A stretch of DNA of 64,000 bases from Taxillus chinensis (taxonomy: Eukaryota; Streptophyta; Magnoliopsida; Santalales; Loranthaceae), in NCBI GenBank assembly GCA_023512835.1, contig CM042085.1, forward strand, positions 4,187,989-4,251,988. The letters are read 5' to 3'. Numbering within the stretch: position 1 is the first letter of the stretch; each line of letters opens with the position of its first letter. The position numbers and the translations under genes were made by a program. Positions 1 through 11,125 of the stretch are shown here, piece after piece. The notes below the pieces were generated by a model. It had not been told where the DNA came from and ran no database searches. It saw nothing but the letters and a program-made list of their open reading frames with translations.

Positions 1-1880
1 AAGGCGACGTGCCTAGAGAGGTTGATCTGGGCAGTGAGGACGGGGGTTTAGAGGTGTGCTTGATGCATAGTTTATTAGGAAAATAATTATGGTCTTCCAT
101 CGATAAATTAGATTTATATACATTCAAACTATAAAGGTCAAAACGTAGTACCTGGGATGATGAGGATTTGCCACTATCATAGCCACAAGCTTCTCTATTC
201 AGCGAGTTAATGCATTTAGTTTGTCATTAAGTAGAGTGCTCTTTTCCACTTCATAAGCTCCAGGTTTGTTAGAAATATCCTCTTTTTTGTTCACACAAAG
301 AAATTCTTGATCATATTTTTAATAAGAGTAATGGCCTCTTAAATACTCTTTTTCATAAGAGTTCCTTTAGGTGCCGCATTAAAGAAGTTTTTGTCTTCCT
401 TGCTAAAGGCATAGAGGAAGATTCTCAACAGAAACCTTTTGTTTAGCCCATTATTTAGGCACCTTCTTTGAAGATCTTTCAAGTATTCTCATGCTTTTCC
501 GAGAGAAAGCAGTTATCTGATTCTTCAACTTCGATAATTTCCCTAGAAGGAAGTATTGTGATAACAATTCCTGTGCGCAATCCCCAGTTAGTAAAATTGG
601 GGTAATTTCTCCATCTTGGATTGTAAGGGTTGGAGTAAGTATTGTTCAGCGAAGTTAACTTGATCTTTTCTCTCCATAGAATTCCTGGCTTGACAAATGT
701 TTATAGGGCAATTTATTGGTGTATATGCTCCGCCGCACTTTGAACAGTTGGAATTTATGATTGCCACTGGCTTCGCCACAAGCTTCTCTACTCTGTGAGT
801 TAATGCATCTAGTTTGGCATTAAGTAGAGTGCTCTCTTCAACTTCATGAGTTTCGCGTTTGTTGGAACTATCCTCCTTCTTGTTCCCACAAATAAATTCT
901 TGGTCATATCTTTAATAATAGTAATGGGCTTTTAAATACCCTTTTTTATAAGAGTTCTTCTGGGTGCCGCATTAAGGAGGTTTTGGCCTTCCTTGTTGAA
1001 GGCATAGAGGAAGATTCTCGAGAGATTCCTTTGTTTAGCCCATCGTTCGGGCACCTTGTTTGGAGATTTTTCAAATATTCTCATGCTTTTCCGAGAGAAA
1101 GCTGTTATCTGACTCCGCAACTTTGATAATTTCCCTAGAAGGAAGTATTGTGATAACAATTCCTGTGCACAATCCCCAGTTAGTAATATTAGGGTGATTT
1201 CTCCATCCTGGATTGTAAGGGTTGCAGTAAGTATTATTCTGGACGAAGTTAACTTGATTCTCACTCTACATCGGATTGCTGGCTTGACAAATGTTCAGAG
1301 GGCAATTTGTTGGGGTATGTGCTCCGCTGCATTCTGAACAGTTGGAACTTATGTTTGTCACTATCATAGCCGCAAGCTTCTCTACTTGACGAGTTAATGT
1401 ATCTAGTTTGCCATTAAGTAGAGTGCTCTCTTCCACTTCATAAGCTCCGAGTTTATTGGAAATATCCTCATTTTTGTTCACACAAAGAAATTCTTGGTCA
1501 TATCTTCAATAAGAGTAATGACCCCTTAAATACCCTTTTTCGTAAGAGTTCCTTTGGGTGCCGCAATAAGGAGGTTTTGGTCTTCCTTGCTGAAGGCATA
1601 GAGAAAGATTCTCCGCAGAAACCCTTTGTTTAGCCCATAGTTTGGGCACCTTCTTTGGAGATCCTTCCAGTATTCTCATGCTTTTCCGAGAGAAAGCAGT
1701 TATCTGACTCTTCAACTTTGATAATTTTCCTAGAAGGAAGTATTGTGATTAGAATTCCTATGTGCAACCCCCCCCCCCGCCCAGTTAGTGAAATTGGGAT
1801 GATTTGTAGCATACATTGTAAGTATTGGAGTAGTTATTGTTCTGAACGAAGTTAACTTGATCTTCACTCTTCATTGACAT
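1..1880. repeat. Tandem array, ~594 bp unit, about three copies
   Basis: Three consecutive copies of the same ~594 bp sequence are recognisable by eye from several anchors spaced 592-596 bp apart. Copies differ by scattered substitutions and small indels. The third copy has a C-rich run at 1770-1782 that is absent from the others. The left end is cut by the window edge. Confidence 0.75.
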
Positions 1881-1997
1881 GGTGTGAGGAACTAAAACGA
1901 TGATACAAAGAAGCGTTATTCGATTATGTAGTGTGTAGAAGTGAAATGAATGATTCATTTCATTTCGATTGAAAGATTTCATAAAAAATACATTCAA
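1..1997 (-). mobile_element. Decayed Ty3/gypsy gag-like fragment in tandem copies
   Basis: Short broken reading frames on the minus strand carry a retroviral-type zinc knuckle of the form C-x2-C-x3-H-x4-C (for example CSECSGAHTPTNC near 1300-1350), followed by NYSNTYN-like text near 1810-1850. This arrangement is familiar from the gag region of plant Ty3/gypsy elements, probably the Tat/Athila side. The same block recurs: the anchor aagcttctct lies at about 187, 780 and 1374, and catgcttttccgagagaaag at about 490, 1082 and 1678, so the period is ~594 bp. Every copy has stops and frame changes, so no product is expected. No LTR, PBS or pol domain is visible, and the element may continue left of the window. 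Assignment to gag is by motif only. Confidence 0.6.
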
Positions 1998-3165
1998 AAC
2001 AAAATTTATTTATTTATTATCTTTTAATCAACATATTGTAATAATATTTGTTTTTATTTAATTCATGATATGTGATAATTATATTATTAATCTAAAACAT
2101 AAATAGTTATAATAATTTTTTTGTTAACGTATCTTAATTTATGATTTTAAAAACTGAGTAATATTGCTCCTCAGCTCTTTTCATCAGTATATCCAATGGC
2201 AATGAATAGCACCGTTTAAATTTAGTTTTCAGGGTTTCTAAATATAGAATTGCCGATTTTATTGTTTGCTTTTTAATTAGGCATTGCGGATTTGTATGTT
2301 GAACCTTATAATGAAGATTATGGAACTGGTGAACTGCGTTATGTTCAAGTGATCAGCGTGGGCATAAATGCGCATTATCAGCCGCATAAGAGAATTTGAG
2401 AGCAAGGCTTGGGCAAAGTATTTAGGTTTATGCGATAGGGTTTAATAGCGGTATATAATAATAAAATCACACGATAGGATACCCACCTTATCAATTATCA
2501 CGTAACAAATATGCATTGTAAAATAATTTTAAAAAAGGTGTGAGAAGAATAATGTAAAAGAGCATTTAACTTTAAATAAATATATGTTTCTTTATATATC
2601 ATTTTTTATTAAGTGAATAATGAAGCATGCGAGTTGTGGGATTTGTTAGCCACACAACATAATCAATTGTACGATGATAATGATTAAAACATTGAAATGG
2701 AATTAGTACCTTCGTGTATGTTGCCTTATATATAATTATATATGTAATATGTTGTCTTGTATATAAATTGAGTGGTTAATAGTGCATGCGAGGTGCAAGA
2801 CTTGTTATTGAAACGACATGATCATAGTACGATAACGAATGATTAACGCTTGATCCAAAATTAGGAATTGTTTCTATGGTTGTGGCTCGTGAGCTACAAA
2901 AAAGACCTACCACCCATCGGTGGGCGGCTACAAGTGCTCTTGTCAAGAGTATAGAAGCCTTTTAGCATAGAGACGTTAACAACGATAACTTTTTTTCGTC
3001 TAACTTTTTGATTATATGGTGCTAGGGAACTAAAATGAAAGATTCATTTCATTTCCAATAAAAGATTATATTTGTTAAGTAATAGAGGTGTTAACAACGA
3101 GAACCTTTTTTCGTACAACTTTTCGATTATGTGGTGCTAGGGAACTAAAATGAAATATTTATCTG
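1880..3165. repeat. AT-rich spacer with dispersed short duplications
   Basis: Apart from the orphan exon at 2281-2348 no gene is seen. A segment containing ttcgattatgtggtgctagg, ending in ggaactaaaatgaaa, occurs at about 2975-3060 and 3098-3155, and a decayed relative is at 1885-1985. Another pair, around gcatgcgagttgtgggattt at ~2625 and gcatgcgaggtgcaagactt at ~2784, is also repeated. These look like decayed repeats of unknown type. Confidence 0.45.
2281..2348 (+). pseudogene. Orphan coding exon remnant (unknown protein, possibly methyltransferase-like)
   Basis: A 68 bp stretch is flanked by a good 3' splice site (ttttaattag, ending at 2280) and a GT donor at 2349. Read in frame after two bases it encodes a low-stop, well-composed peptide, IADLYVEPYNEDYGTGELRY followed by VQ. 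The text resembles a conserved internal exon of a plant RNA-methyltransferase-like protein, but that identification is from memory and uncertain. No neighbouring exons are recognisable in the retroelement DNA on the left or the AT-rich DNA on the right. It is therefore more likely a captured or left-over fragment than a working gene. Confidence 0.4.
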
Positions 3166-3448
3166 TTAATTGATGAACGATTAAAATTTAAAATTTTAAA
3201 AGTTTATTTTTAAAAATTAATTTATTAAAATATAAAATTAATACTTAAATTTTGATTACTTTAAAAACTTAATTTTAGAAAAACATCATTACATGCTTTT
3301 AAAAACTAAAATTAAGCTTGAAAATAAAAGTAAAATATTTTATAAATAATGTGGTAGAATGAATGGTTATTTTTAAATATAAAAACTTACATGAAAACTT
3401 AGACGATAAATAATGTATAACGTACCTCTTTATAATGGTTGGTGGATT
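3166..3448. other. AT-rich DNA, no gene seen
   Basis: Low-complexity A/T-rich sequence with poly(A/T) patches. No coding potential, splice structure or inverted repeats recognised. Confidence 0.5.
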
Positions 3449-3532
3449 CACACACACACACACACACACACGCACACACGCACGCACGCACACGCACGCA
3501 TACACACACGCACACACGCACACACACACACA
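3449..3532. repeat. (CA)n/(CG-interrupted) microsatellite
   Basis: About 84 bp of CA repeats with CG interruptions, directly visible. Read on either strand it produces artificial Cys/Val or His/Thr-rich frames that should not be taken for genes. Confidence 0.95.
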
Positions 3533-4130
3533 TATATGTTTTGTTCTCGTAGGAATGATTTTTATTTATGTTGTTATGCAAGTTTTTGCTATGAATGAAT
3601 TATGAAGATTTTTTTGTATGTTTGACAGCAACTCTATTTTTGATAAGAGTGCAAACATTATCATTATAGCACCCACTCCCTCATCTTCATAGTTTTTTTT
3701 TTGTTTTTTGTTTCTAGTGGGAAGAATTTAACAAAAATACTTAAATAACATCACTATAAATTTTTAACATTATAAATAAAAATATTTTAAATTAAAATAA
3801 ATTAAAATAATACTAATAATTAATAATACTAATACTAATAAATAATAATAATAATAATAAACAATAATAATAATAATCATTATGATAATAATAATAATAA
3901 TAATATTATTATTACTAATAATAATAATAATGCTAAATAGATGTGGTTATTAAAAATGTAATCATGGTAATTCGAAACGGTAAAAAATTTGAAGCGACGG
4001 TATACTCAAAATTAACCATTTATTTAATTCTTTTTGAACGAGAGCGTAAACAATACAAATAATCCCGGACACATATCTGGAACTGGTAGTGTATATTAAT
4101 AATTTATATTAAAAGATAAATTAATAGTTG
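3533..4130. repeat. AT-rich spacer with AAT/ATT trinucleotide repeat
   Basis: From about 3805 to 3937 the sequence is dominated by taa/ata trinucleotide repeats with interruptions. The rest is AT-rich spacer leading to the cytochrome c1 promoter region. No gene seen. Confidence 0.8.
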
Positions 4131-4151
4131 TGAATAAATGGGGCTGCAATT

Positions 4152-4333
4152 TTGATGCTCCACGGAAATGGTCAATCCCAGCCGTCCGCAGCGATTTCCT
4201 ACAAAACCATTCGCGTGGTTGTCACAGGTCTCGTTGGCCTCCTCTGGTGTGAGAAACCCTTGGCCATCGAGCTTTTAGATCCATCGTCACCATCGCCGGC
4301 AACGTCCACGATTCTTCGTCGCATCAACACCAG
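4152..4333 (+). other. CYC1: Probable 5' UTR exon of cytochrome c1 gene
   Basis: A GC-richer island ends in a consensus donor, cag|gtgagt at 4334. The next acceptor, ttggttcag, ends at 4712, 22 bp before the CYC1 start codon. This predicts a 5' UTR intron of 379 bp (4334-4712). A short upstream open frame begins at 4152. The transcription start is inferred only from base composition. Confidence 0.55.
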
Positions 4334-4734
4334 GTGAGTCTTTGCCAAAACCATGATTCATTTCTTCATTCGAGAATCTATCAATTCGATGTGCCCTTCT
4401 CGTTCCTTCCCCAATCGTCATCGTAACCCTACCTGTTCGTACGCGATCTCTGCTCCGCACTGGAGTCCAATGTTTCTACTCATTTGTTCTGTGCTCGATT
4501 TGTGTTTTGATCGCTGTTTGAGTAATGAGAAATGGAAAATCAGTTTTTTAAGAATCATTTATGTGTTTTTATATCAGTTCTTAGGTTGTATACGCGTTTT
4601 GTTGCCTGCCCCTATTTGTTGGATATCAATCTTAAACTTGTATCTCTGTTGGATGTTTTAAATGTTTTATGCTCCCGAGACATCTCATAACTGGTCCTTT
4701 TGTTTGGTTCAGTAAAGATCCAAATTTGACGGAA

Positions 4735-7700
4735 ATGGGTGGAAGAAGTTCGATCAACCATTTTCTCAAGGGCTTACAGTCTCAATCTACTGTAAGGATC
4801 CCTCTCCCAATAATTATATGATTGGTTGCCATCTGCTTATCCTTGTCTGATCAATGTCATATTTAGCCTTGGGTTACGTGTGTGAAAATTCACTAAGAGG
4901 GTGTTTATTTTATTTATTTATTTTTAAACACATGGTTTATGTGCAAAAATAAACTACCCCAAACACTCCCTATGTCGTCAAATTGTCATTTTTGAATTCT
5001 GATTCCTTCTCTACAATGAAAATAATGGTATTTTATTGTCACATAGTAGATGAGAAAATTATGCTATGTGTGATGGTGGTGATGGTGGCGATTTTTTTTT
5101 ATTTGGTTCATGTTTGGTTTCCTGCAGGCCTCTCCGCCCTTGTCGTCCTTTCTTTCAAAGAGATGTCAAGAAGGGTCTGAATATGTGGGCAGCAAGTCCT
5201 TGAGGGCATTTGCACTTCTTGGAATTGGTGTTTCTGGGCTTTTGAGTTTCACAACGATTGCATCAGCTGATGAGGCTGAACATGGTCTGGCTGCCCCAAA
5301 CTATCCGTGGCCACACAATGGCATTCTCAGTTCATATGATCATGCTTCGTGAGTTCCACTTTACATATTATCATATTTTTTGTTAAGACTTGTTATTCAT
5401 ATCTAATTCCATTGAATTTTTCCTGACCTCAAACTCTGTTAGTGGAGAGATTTCTGTTTGAAGTACTGTATGTTATGCATTTTTTCCTTTTTATTCTCTT
5501 CGTCCTTCTCCCATTACTGTCTTTCACTGACTTCAATTTCAAATAGCCTTTCTCTCATGTCTATTGTGGTGTGAATGCGTCTGCCTAATTTTTGGAAATA
5601 ATTTAATGCCATTTTGTTTATTCTGAGCAGGATACGACGTGGTCACAAGGTTTACACAGAAGTGTGTGCTTCCTGTCATTCTGCATCTCTAGTTTCATAC
5701 CGTGATTTGGTGGGTGTGGCATATACAGAAGAGGAGACAAAGGCTATGGCTGCTGAGATTGAGGTGGTTGATGGGCCTAATGATGAGGGTGAGATGTTTA
5801 CTCGCCCTGGTAAGCTCAGTGATCGATTTCCTCAGCCATATGCCAATGAACAGGCTGCTAGGTTTGCTAATGGAGGGGCATATCCTCCAGATTTAAGTCT
5901 TATTACCAAAGTAATTCCTTTCCTTTCTTTTTGAATTTTGTATTTGTGCCTTCTAGAAATCAATTTTCCTTTTGCATGAGTAAAATGTCAAATTCTCTGT
6001 TGTCTCAGGCTCGTCACAATGGTCAAAATTATGTCTTTGCTCTTTTGACTGGTTATCGTGATCCTCCTGCTGGTGTTTCGGTAATATTCTGTTTCCCTGA
6101 TGGCCTGATCAGAAGTGGCTTGGATATCTATTGTAACTTTTAAATTTCCAATATTCATTATTTTTTACTTTAATTTAACGCTAAACCTTAATGCATTTTG
6201 ATTCATGGTCTAATGGGAATATCTCGTGATAAGTAAATTTGTTGCATGATGGTATAAATAAATGTTTTAGCCTATATATAGTTCAATTTGTACTGCATTC
6301 AAAGTATTGTGTGTTAAAAGGCAAACCAGGTGCACAAAGTTCCTGCAATGCATGGGATCCGGGAAGGGGTTGGGCCACATTTGGGCCAATCGAATGTTGT
6401 GAAGTATTTATTTGTTAACCATTTTGAGGTCATAGTATTGCATGTTGTGAAGTATTTATTTGTTAGCCATGTAATATTAGTGAATCATTTCTTTTCCCCT
6501 TGTCATGTGAAAGCTTGTGTGCCAATTTAGTTGTGTGACTGATCAATGTTCCAGTTCCCTTGTCAAAGCTACAGGGCTATGTCTGGCCTCTGTCAATTTT
6601 TGCTATATTTTTCTTGTGGACAGAGGTCCTTATGATTGATTACTTTAGGGTTGACAACAGTTTTCCTTTGGTTGCTTGTATGATCATGGCCAATACGTGG
6701 TCTTATTTGAAGCATTGCTATGACTCCATTGATCTTTATGTTTTATGGGGTTCGTAACAACTGTAACCCAACAGTACAAAGTTTCTAACTAGAGGAGGCA
6801 TCATGTGGTAGTTTGTAGGCTATAGTTGAGATTGGTACGTGTCAGGGCTGGAAACAAATTATCAGTCATATATTCTATGGTCGACATAACTTATTTTTAG
6901 CCAAAACTTTTGGATTTCAAACAATTATGACTGATGACCAAGTCTTTATTATTATTATTTTTTGTATTGAAGAAATTTTAGGTATGATTATCTTTTATTT
7001 TTGGTGTCATGGAAAGTAGGAGAAAATACACTCTTGATTGGAGACTTCTAACTGATGTGTTACTGCCTCATCATTTCTTATATCTTTTGAAGTTGTCTAT
7101 TTATTGAAAATATGAAGTTGTATTTAACAAAATTAAGAGGAATTTTATTTTCTAATTAATCACACCATGCTTTTTTGGCTGTAAAGCTGTCCTCATGGAT
7201 GATTGAGTTTTGTACTAATAGAGGATCATTTTGTCATTGTTGTGATCTCACCTTATTAGCCAAGCTGTTCTTGAATGATATTGTAGGTTCGAGAGGGGTT
7301 GCATTACAATCCTTACTTCCCGGGTGGCGCAATTGCAATGCCTAAGATGCTGATAGATGGTGCTATTGAGTATGAGGACGGTACTCCTGCCACAGAGGCT
7401 CAGGTTCTTTTCACACCCTTTTTCCTATGTTCTTTCAGGGTGCGGGGCGGGGCTGATGAGATGATGTTTCCAGCTTGAGCGAACCTGATTCTGAATTTTC
7501 TTTCGCTGTAAATCATTCTCACTCTCGTAAACGGGTTAATGCAGATGGGTAAAGATGTTGTGTCATTTCTGTCATGGGCTGCTGAACCCGAAATGGAGGA
7601 GAGGAAATTGGTGATTCACTGATTATTATTTATTTTTACTTTTCGTCGCCGTCGTCGTTGTGATATGTATTTGTTTTGCCCGGGAATGCAGATGGGATTC

Positions 7701-7808
7701 AAATGGATATTTCTGTTGTCACTGGCACTGCTTCAAGCTGGTTACTACAGACGTATAAGGTGGTCGACTGTCAAGGCTCGGAAATTGGTCCTGGATGTCG
7801 TCAACTAG
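4735..7808 (+). CDS. CYC1: Cytochrome c1, heme protein of mitochondrial complex III
   Basis: Seven coding exons: 4735-4791, 5128-5348, 5631-5910, 6009-6080, 7287-7403, 7545-7610, 7692-7808. All introns are GT..AG, and the joined frame is 309 residues, the usual plant length. The product is the c-type cytochrome of the ubiquinol-cytochrome c reductase, in the mitochondrial inner membrane. It passes electrons from the Rieske protein to cytochrome c. Visible signatures are an N-terminal bipartite targeting region (about residues 1-70) with a hydrophobic stretch [11 protein letters not shown], the covalent heme site CASCH at about residues 105-109, [11 protein letters not shown] with the likely Met heme ligand near 228, and one C-terminal membrane anchor ([17 protein letters not shown]) followed by a basic tail. 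The start gives [10 protein letters not shown], like plant homologues. No broken residues are seen. Polyadenylation is possible near aataataaat at ~7955. Confidence 0.96.
6081..7286 (+). other. Large CYC1 intron with small internal duplication
   Basis: This 1.2 kb intron is the longest in CYC1. The segment tgttgtgaagtatttatttg with a following ttarccat occurs twice, at ~6397 and ~6443. No nested gene is seen. Confidence 0.6.
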
Positions 7809-7959
7809 CCGCTCACAGCTGTTTGATTCCTCCCTCGCGGGACTGTATGGTTGTGGCAAGAATTGAATTACGTGGCTGATTTACTTTTGTTTCCCTCTCC
7901 CCCCTTTTCATGTCCATTCGGCTCTTCTTTGGAAGTCTTGTTAAATTGGCGAAGTAATA

Positions 7960-9300
7960 ATAAATCATCGAAGGGACAAAAGATGCGGTGGTGTTGGTCT
8001 CGCATTCAGAAGGGACTGGAATTTTTGATTGGAGATTTTTTTTTTTTTTTGGTAGTCGAAATGCTGATGCATTAATCGAAACTGTTAGATCAAAGCATTA
8101 ACATTAATTAAGAATAACGGTTTGTTCAGGGCTGTAAGCGTTTAGCCTGGTTTTATTTTATTTATCTACTGTGAATGAAAGAAAGGGTTTTCACAACATG
8201 TGTCTTTTGATTCAGTCTGCATGGATTACGGTGGGGAAAACTTATCTTTCTCCGCTTTTGATGAACATTGAAAGCATTCTCGTCGTTACAAAATGTTTGT
8301 GGAAACAGAAGTATCAGATGCAGGATTACAGCTGGAAATTGTAGTGGTTTCAGTAACTTTGTTGAGTCAAGGATTATGTATATTGTGCAGATATCACTAC
8401 GTAGCATTGGCCTTTTAGCAGGGTATTGTGCGCTAGAATTAAAGGAAAAAGGTTATAATTTATACTTTAAATACCACTTAAGGTTATAAGTGTAAGAAGG
8501 AACAAGCAATGTCTCATATCTAACACAAATGTCTTAGAGCACTAATATCATATACTCTATCAACATCTATATCATTAAAAAAATATTTTATATTACTTAT
8601 ATTCGACTATATCAAACTCAAAGGGCTCATAGTCATATACTAAATATCATATGTAAAACGAGTGTAAATTCTTTACAAACAAATAAGGAAAATGAGCGGT
8701 TGGAGCTAAGGCAATACCTTTCACGAGGCAACTTGGAGGAGCCTCCTCTTTAAGGAGCTTTCTCATAAAATTTGAAGTGAAATTTGCTATATTGTTCCCC
8801 ACTAAATTACTCATATGCCCTTATTCCTATTAAAAAAATTAATTTAATTTATATTATTTTTATTTGTATTACATTTGTCATTTTAATACTCTAATAAAAA
8901 ACATTTATCTAAACCCTAATATTGAATATATATATATATATATACAACAAAACTAATATTAAATATAAAATCAACATTTTATTTTATAATTTATAAATAT
9001 GTATAATATTATTGGACCCAAAAAAAGAATACAACAAACCCTTCCTGCCTAGAGCTCCCAAATACTAAATTATTTTAAGGTAGGTTAGTATATAAGTATG
9101 TAATAAAATGATTAAAGTATTATATATGTACAATTAATATAATAATTTTATATTCAATATTTTCTTATTATATAGATATGAAGTGGTAAATTTAAATATA
9201 TATTTTATTGTTTATTAGAGTAATCAAATAATAAATATAATTAAATAATAATAATAATACTATTACTACTACAAATAATAATACAAATTATTATTATTAT
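7960..9300. other. 3' flank of CYC1 and AT-rich intergenic DNA
   Basis: The CYC1 3' UTR probably ends within the first ~100 bp. From ~8520 the DNA is very AT-rich. It includes a MITE-like block starting near gtcttagagcactaatatca (~8531), a short TA run at 8929-8943 and ATT repeats near 9248-9300. No gene recognised. Confidence 0.5.
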
Positions 9301-9930
9301 TATTTTAAATTAGGAGTTATCCAAAGTGTGAGATGAGAGACGCACCCCTCTGCATTGTTAAGAGAAGTGACATCTGTATTCATCTGACACCATTCTGTAT
9401 CCAGTTCCAGTCCTTTGGGAACCCAGAAAGCAACTCCAGAACATGAATATCGATAAACTATAAGGGTAGTTCCAGTGCTCAGCTTAGCCTCCATTAGTGA
9501 TCTGCACATACAATACGTAACAGAAGAGCCAAGTAAATCATACGGCTGTGAAGAGAATGGTAATGATCACATGTAACAATTTTCAAAACACAACCAATTA
9601 ACACCAGTCTCAGACAGGAATATTGATATTCTAGCAAAAGATAAACGCAGTCCAGTTTTTGTGATTCATCCGGACTCAAAACACAGACAAAAAAAAAAAA
9701 AATCCCAGCGGTTCCTACCTAAATTGTGGGACTCCTCCATTAAAATATTATTTCATCCACCAGATTTTGGTCCTGTTCAAGTAAGGTCGTGTGAGCATGT
9801 CACTTGTGGTTCAGTTATAAAACAACAGTTTTGTTTGCCAGTTTTATTATCATTTGTAATAATATTTGGTAGCTGTTTTGTTTTCAGTATTATTATTATT
9901 ATTTTTCCATATTTTGAGGTGAAATAACAC
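9300..9930. other. Higher-complexity segment, possible gene remnants
   Basis: Composition rises above the surrounding AT-rich DNA. The minus strand is open over about 9300-9509 with plausible amino-acid composition, but I recognise no domain and see no convincing exon chain. On the plus strand, 9766-9860 resembles the segment at 52960-53040 (shared ctgttcaagtaag and gttttgtttgccagt). This suggests two decayed copies of the same gene 3' end or repeat. Function unknown. Confidence 0.35.
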
Positions 9931-10790
9931 TAATAATATCAATAAAATTTTACGTTAAAAGATTTTATCGGTAACACTTTACATTAAAACATAGTTATCG
10001 GAATTCGATTGAACACACTGAATGATCAATTTACTGATTCAACCGCAGAATTAATAGTCAAACCGATAATATAGTTAATAATTATATATTAATTAAAAAT
10101 ATATATTTTAAACTAAGGAGTTTTGATTTGATTTGGAGGAATTAAACAACTAAACATTACAAATGGTCTAACATAAATGCAATGTTCAAATACATTATTC
10201 AAACATCCATTTAATGTTTGAAAAAATATTATTAAAACATAAATACTTAAATATTATATTTATGCTATAAGATTATTATTCGAACGAAGGGCAATGTCAA
10301 ACGTAATTCAGGGTGTGTCAACATTACATTGAAGGCAATATTGTAATTTTTTAAATTATGTTATTCAATTGGTTTTTAATTGTTAGGATTTTTGTTTAAA
10401 AATTCTTAAAATACATGAATATTTATATTTGTAATGTTTAATATACTGTTAATTTAAATTTGTGTTATTGTTATATTTAATGTTTATGGTGACTGTTTGG
10501 ATAAATTGATCAGAGAAATTCTTCTTTCTTATTCTTGTAATATGCTATTGTGAGTTTATATTTAAATTTTGTAATGAATGTTACTGTAGAGTAATTCTGA
10601 TTGAATAATATAAAAAAAATAGTTTTAAAAAATATTTTTATAATTTTATATGCGATTAAAAAAGCTTTTTACGAATATCCCTCCCCTTCCGAAAACTACC
10701 GCCAAGCGATTTAATATTTATTTATTTGTTTGTTGTTATTATTTTTCCAAGCGATTTAAAAAAAAAAAAAAAGTGGGATGGGCTTGGTCC
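9931..10790. other. AT-rich intergenic DNA
   Basis: No gene, splice structure or clear transposon end recognised. An A-run lies near 10759-10771. Confidence 0.5.
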
Positions 10791-10889
10791 CCTCCCAAAC
10801 ACACACCCCGTTTGAATTTTGTGTCCGAGCGATCATCAGTCAAATCATCCCCCAACAGTCAACTCCGTGACCAGCCGCCCCCCGCGCGC

Positions 10890-11125
10890 TCTTCTCTCTC
10901 TCTCTCTCTCTTTCTCGCGCGCGCCGTCGTCGTCGTCACCATTACATCAATTGTGTGTATATGAGTATATCCTCCACGCCCTGTTCGGTGCTCATCCCCA
11001 CCTCGGACTCGTAGTCACCAATCGCATTGTCTCAAATCAAAGATTACAATCCCAACTATAAACCCTAATTCTCTAATTTGGGATTACTATTATTTTTTGC
11101 CCAGATCCCAGATTAGGGTTTCCGG
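10890..11125 (+). promoter_or_regulatory. 5' UTR/core promoter region of the TLC-domain gene
   Basis: A pyrimidine stretch (ctctctctctctctctctc, ~10894-10915) and GTC repeats are followed by a telo-box, aaaccctaa, at 11060-11068, and an AT-rich leader up to the ATG at 11126. CT tracts and telo-boxes near the transcription start are common in plant housekeeping promoters. Function here is inferred. Confidence 0.5.

Noticed and set aside
3299..3598. Cys/Val- and His/Thr-rich frames around 3.4-3.6 kb
   Set aside because: Produced by the CA microsatellite.
9661..9927. 88-residue plus-strand frame as a gene
   Set aside because: Contains a long A-run and ATT repeat translation; at most it overlaps a decayed gene end.
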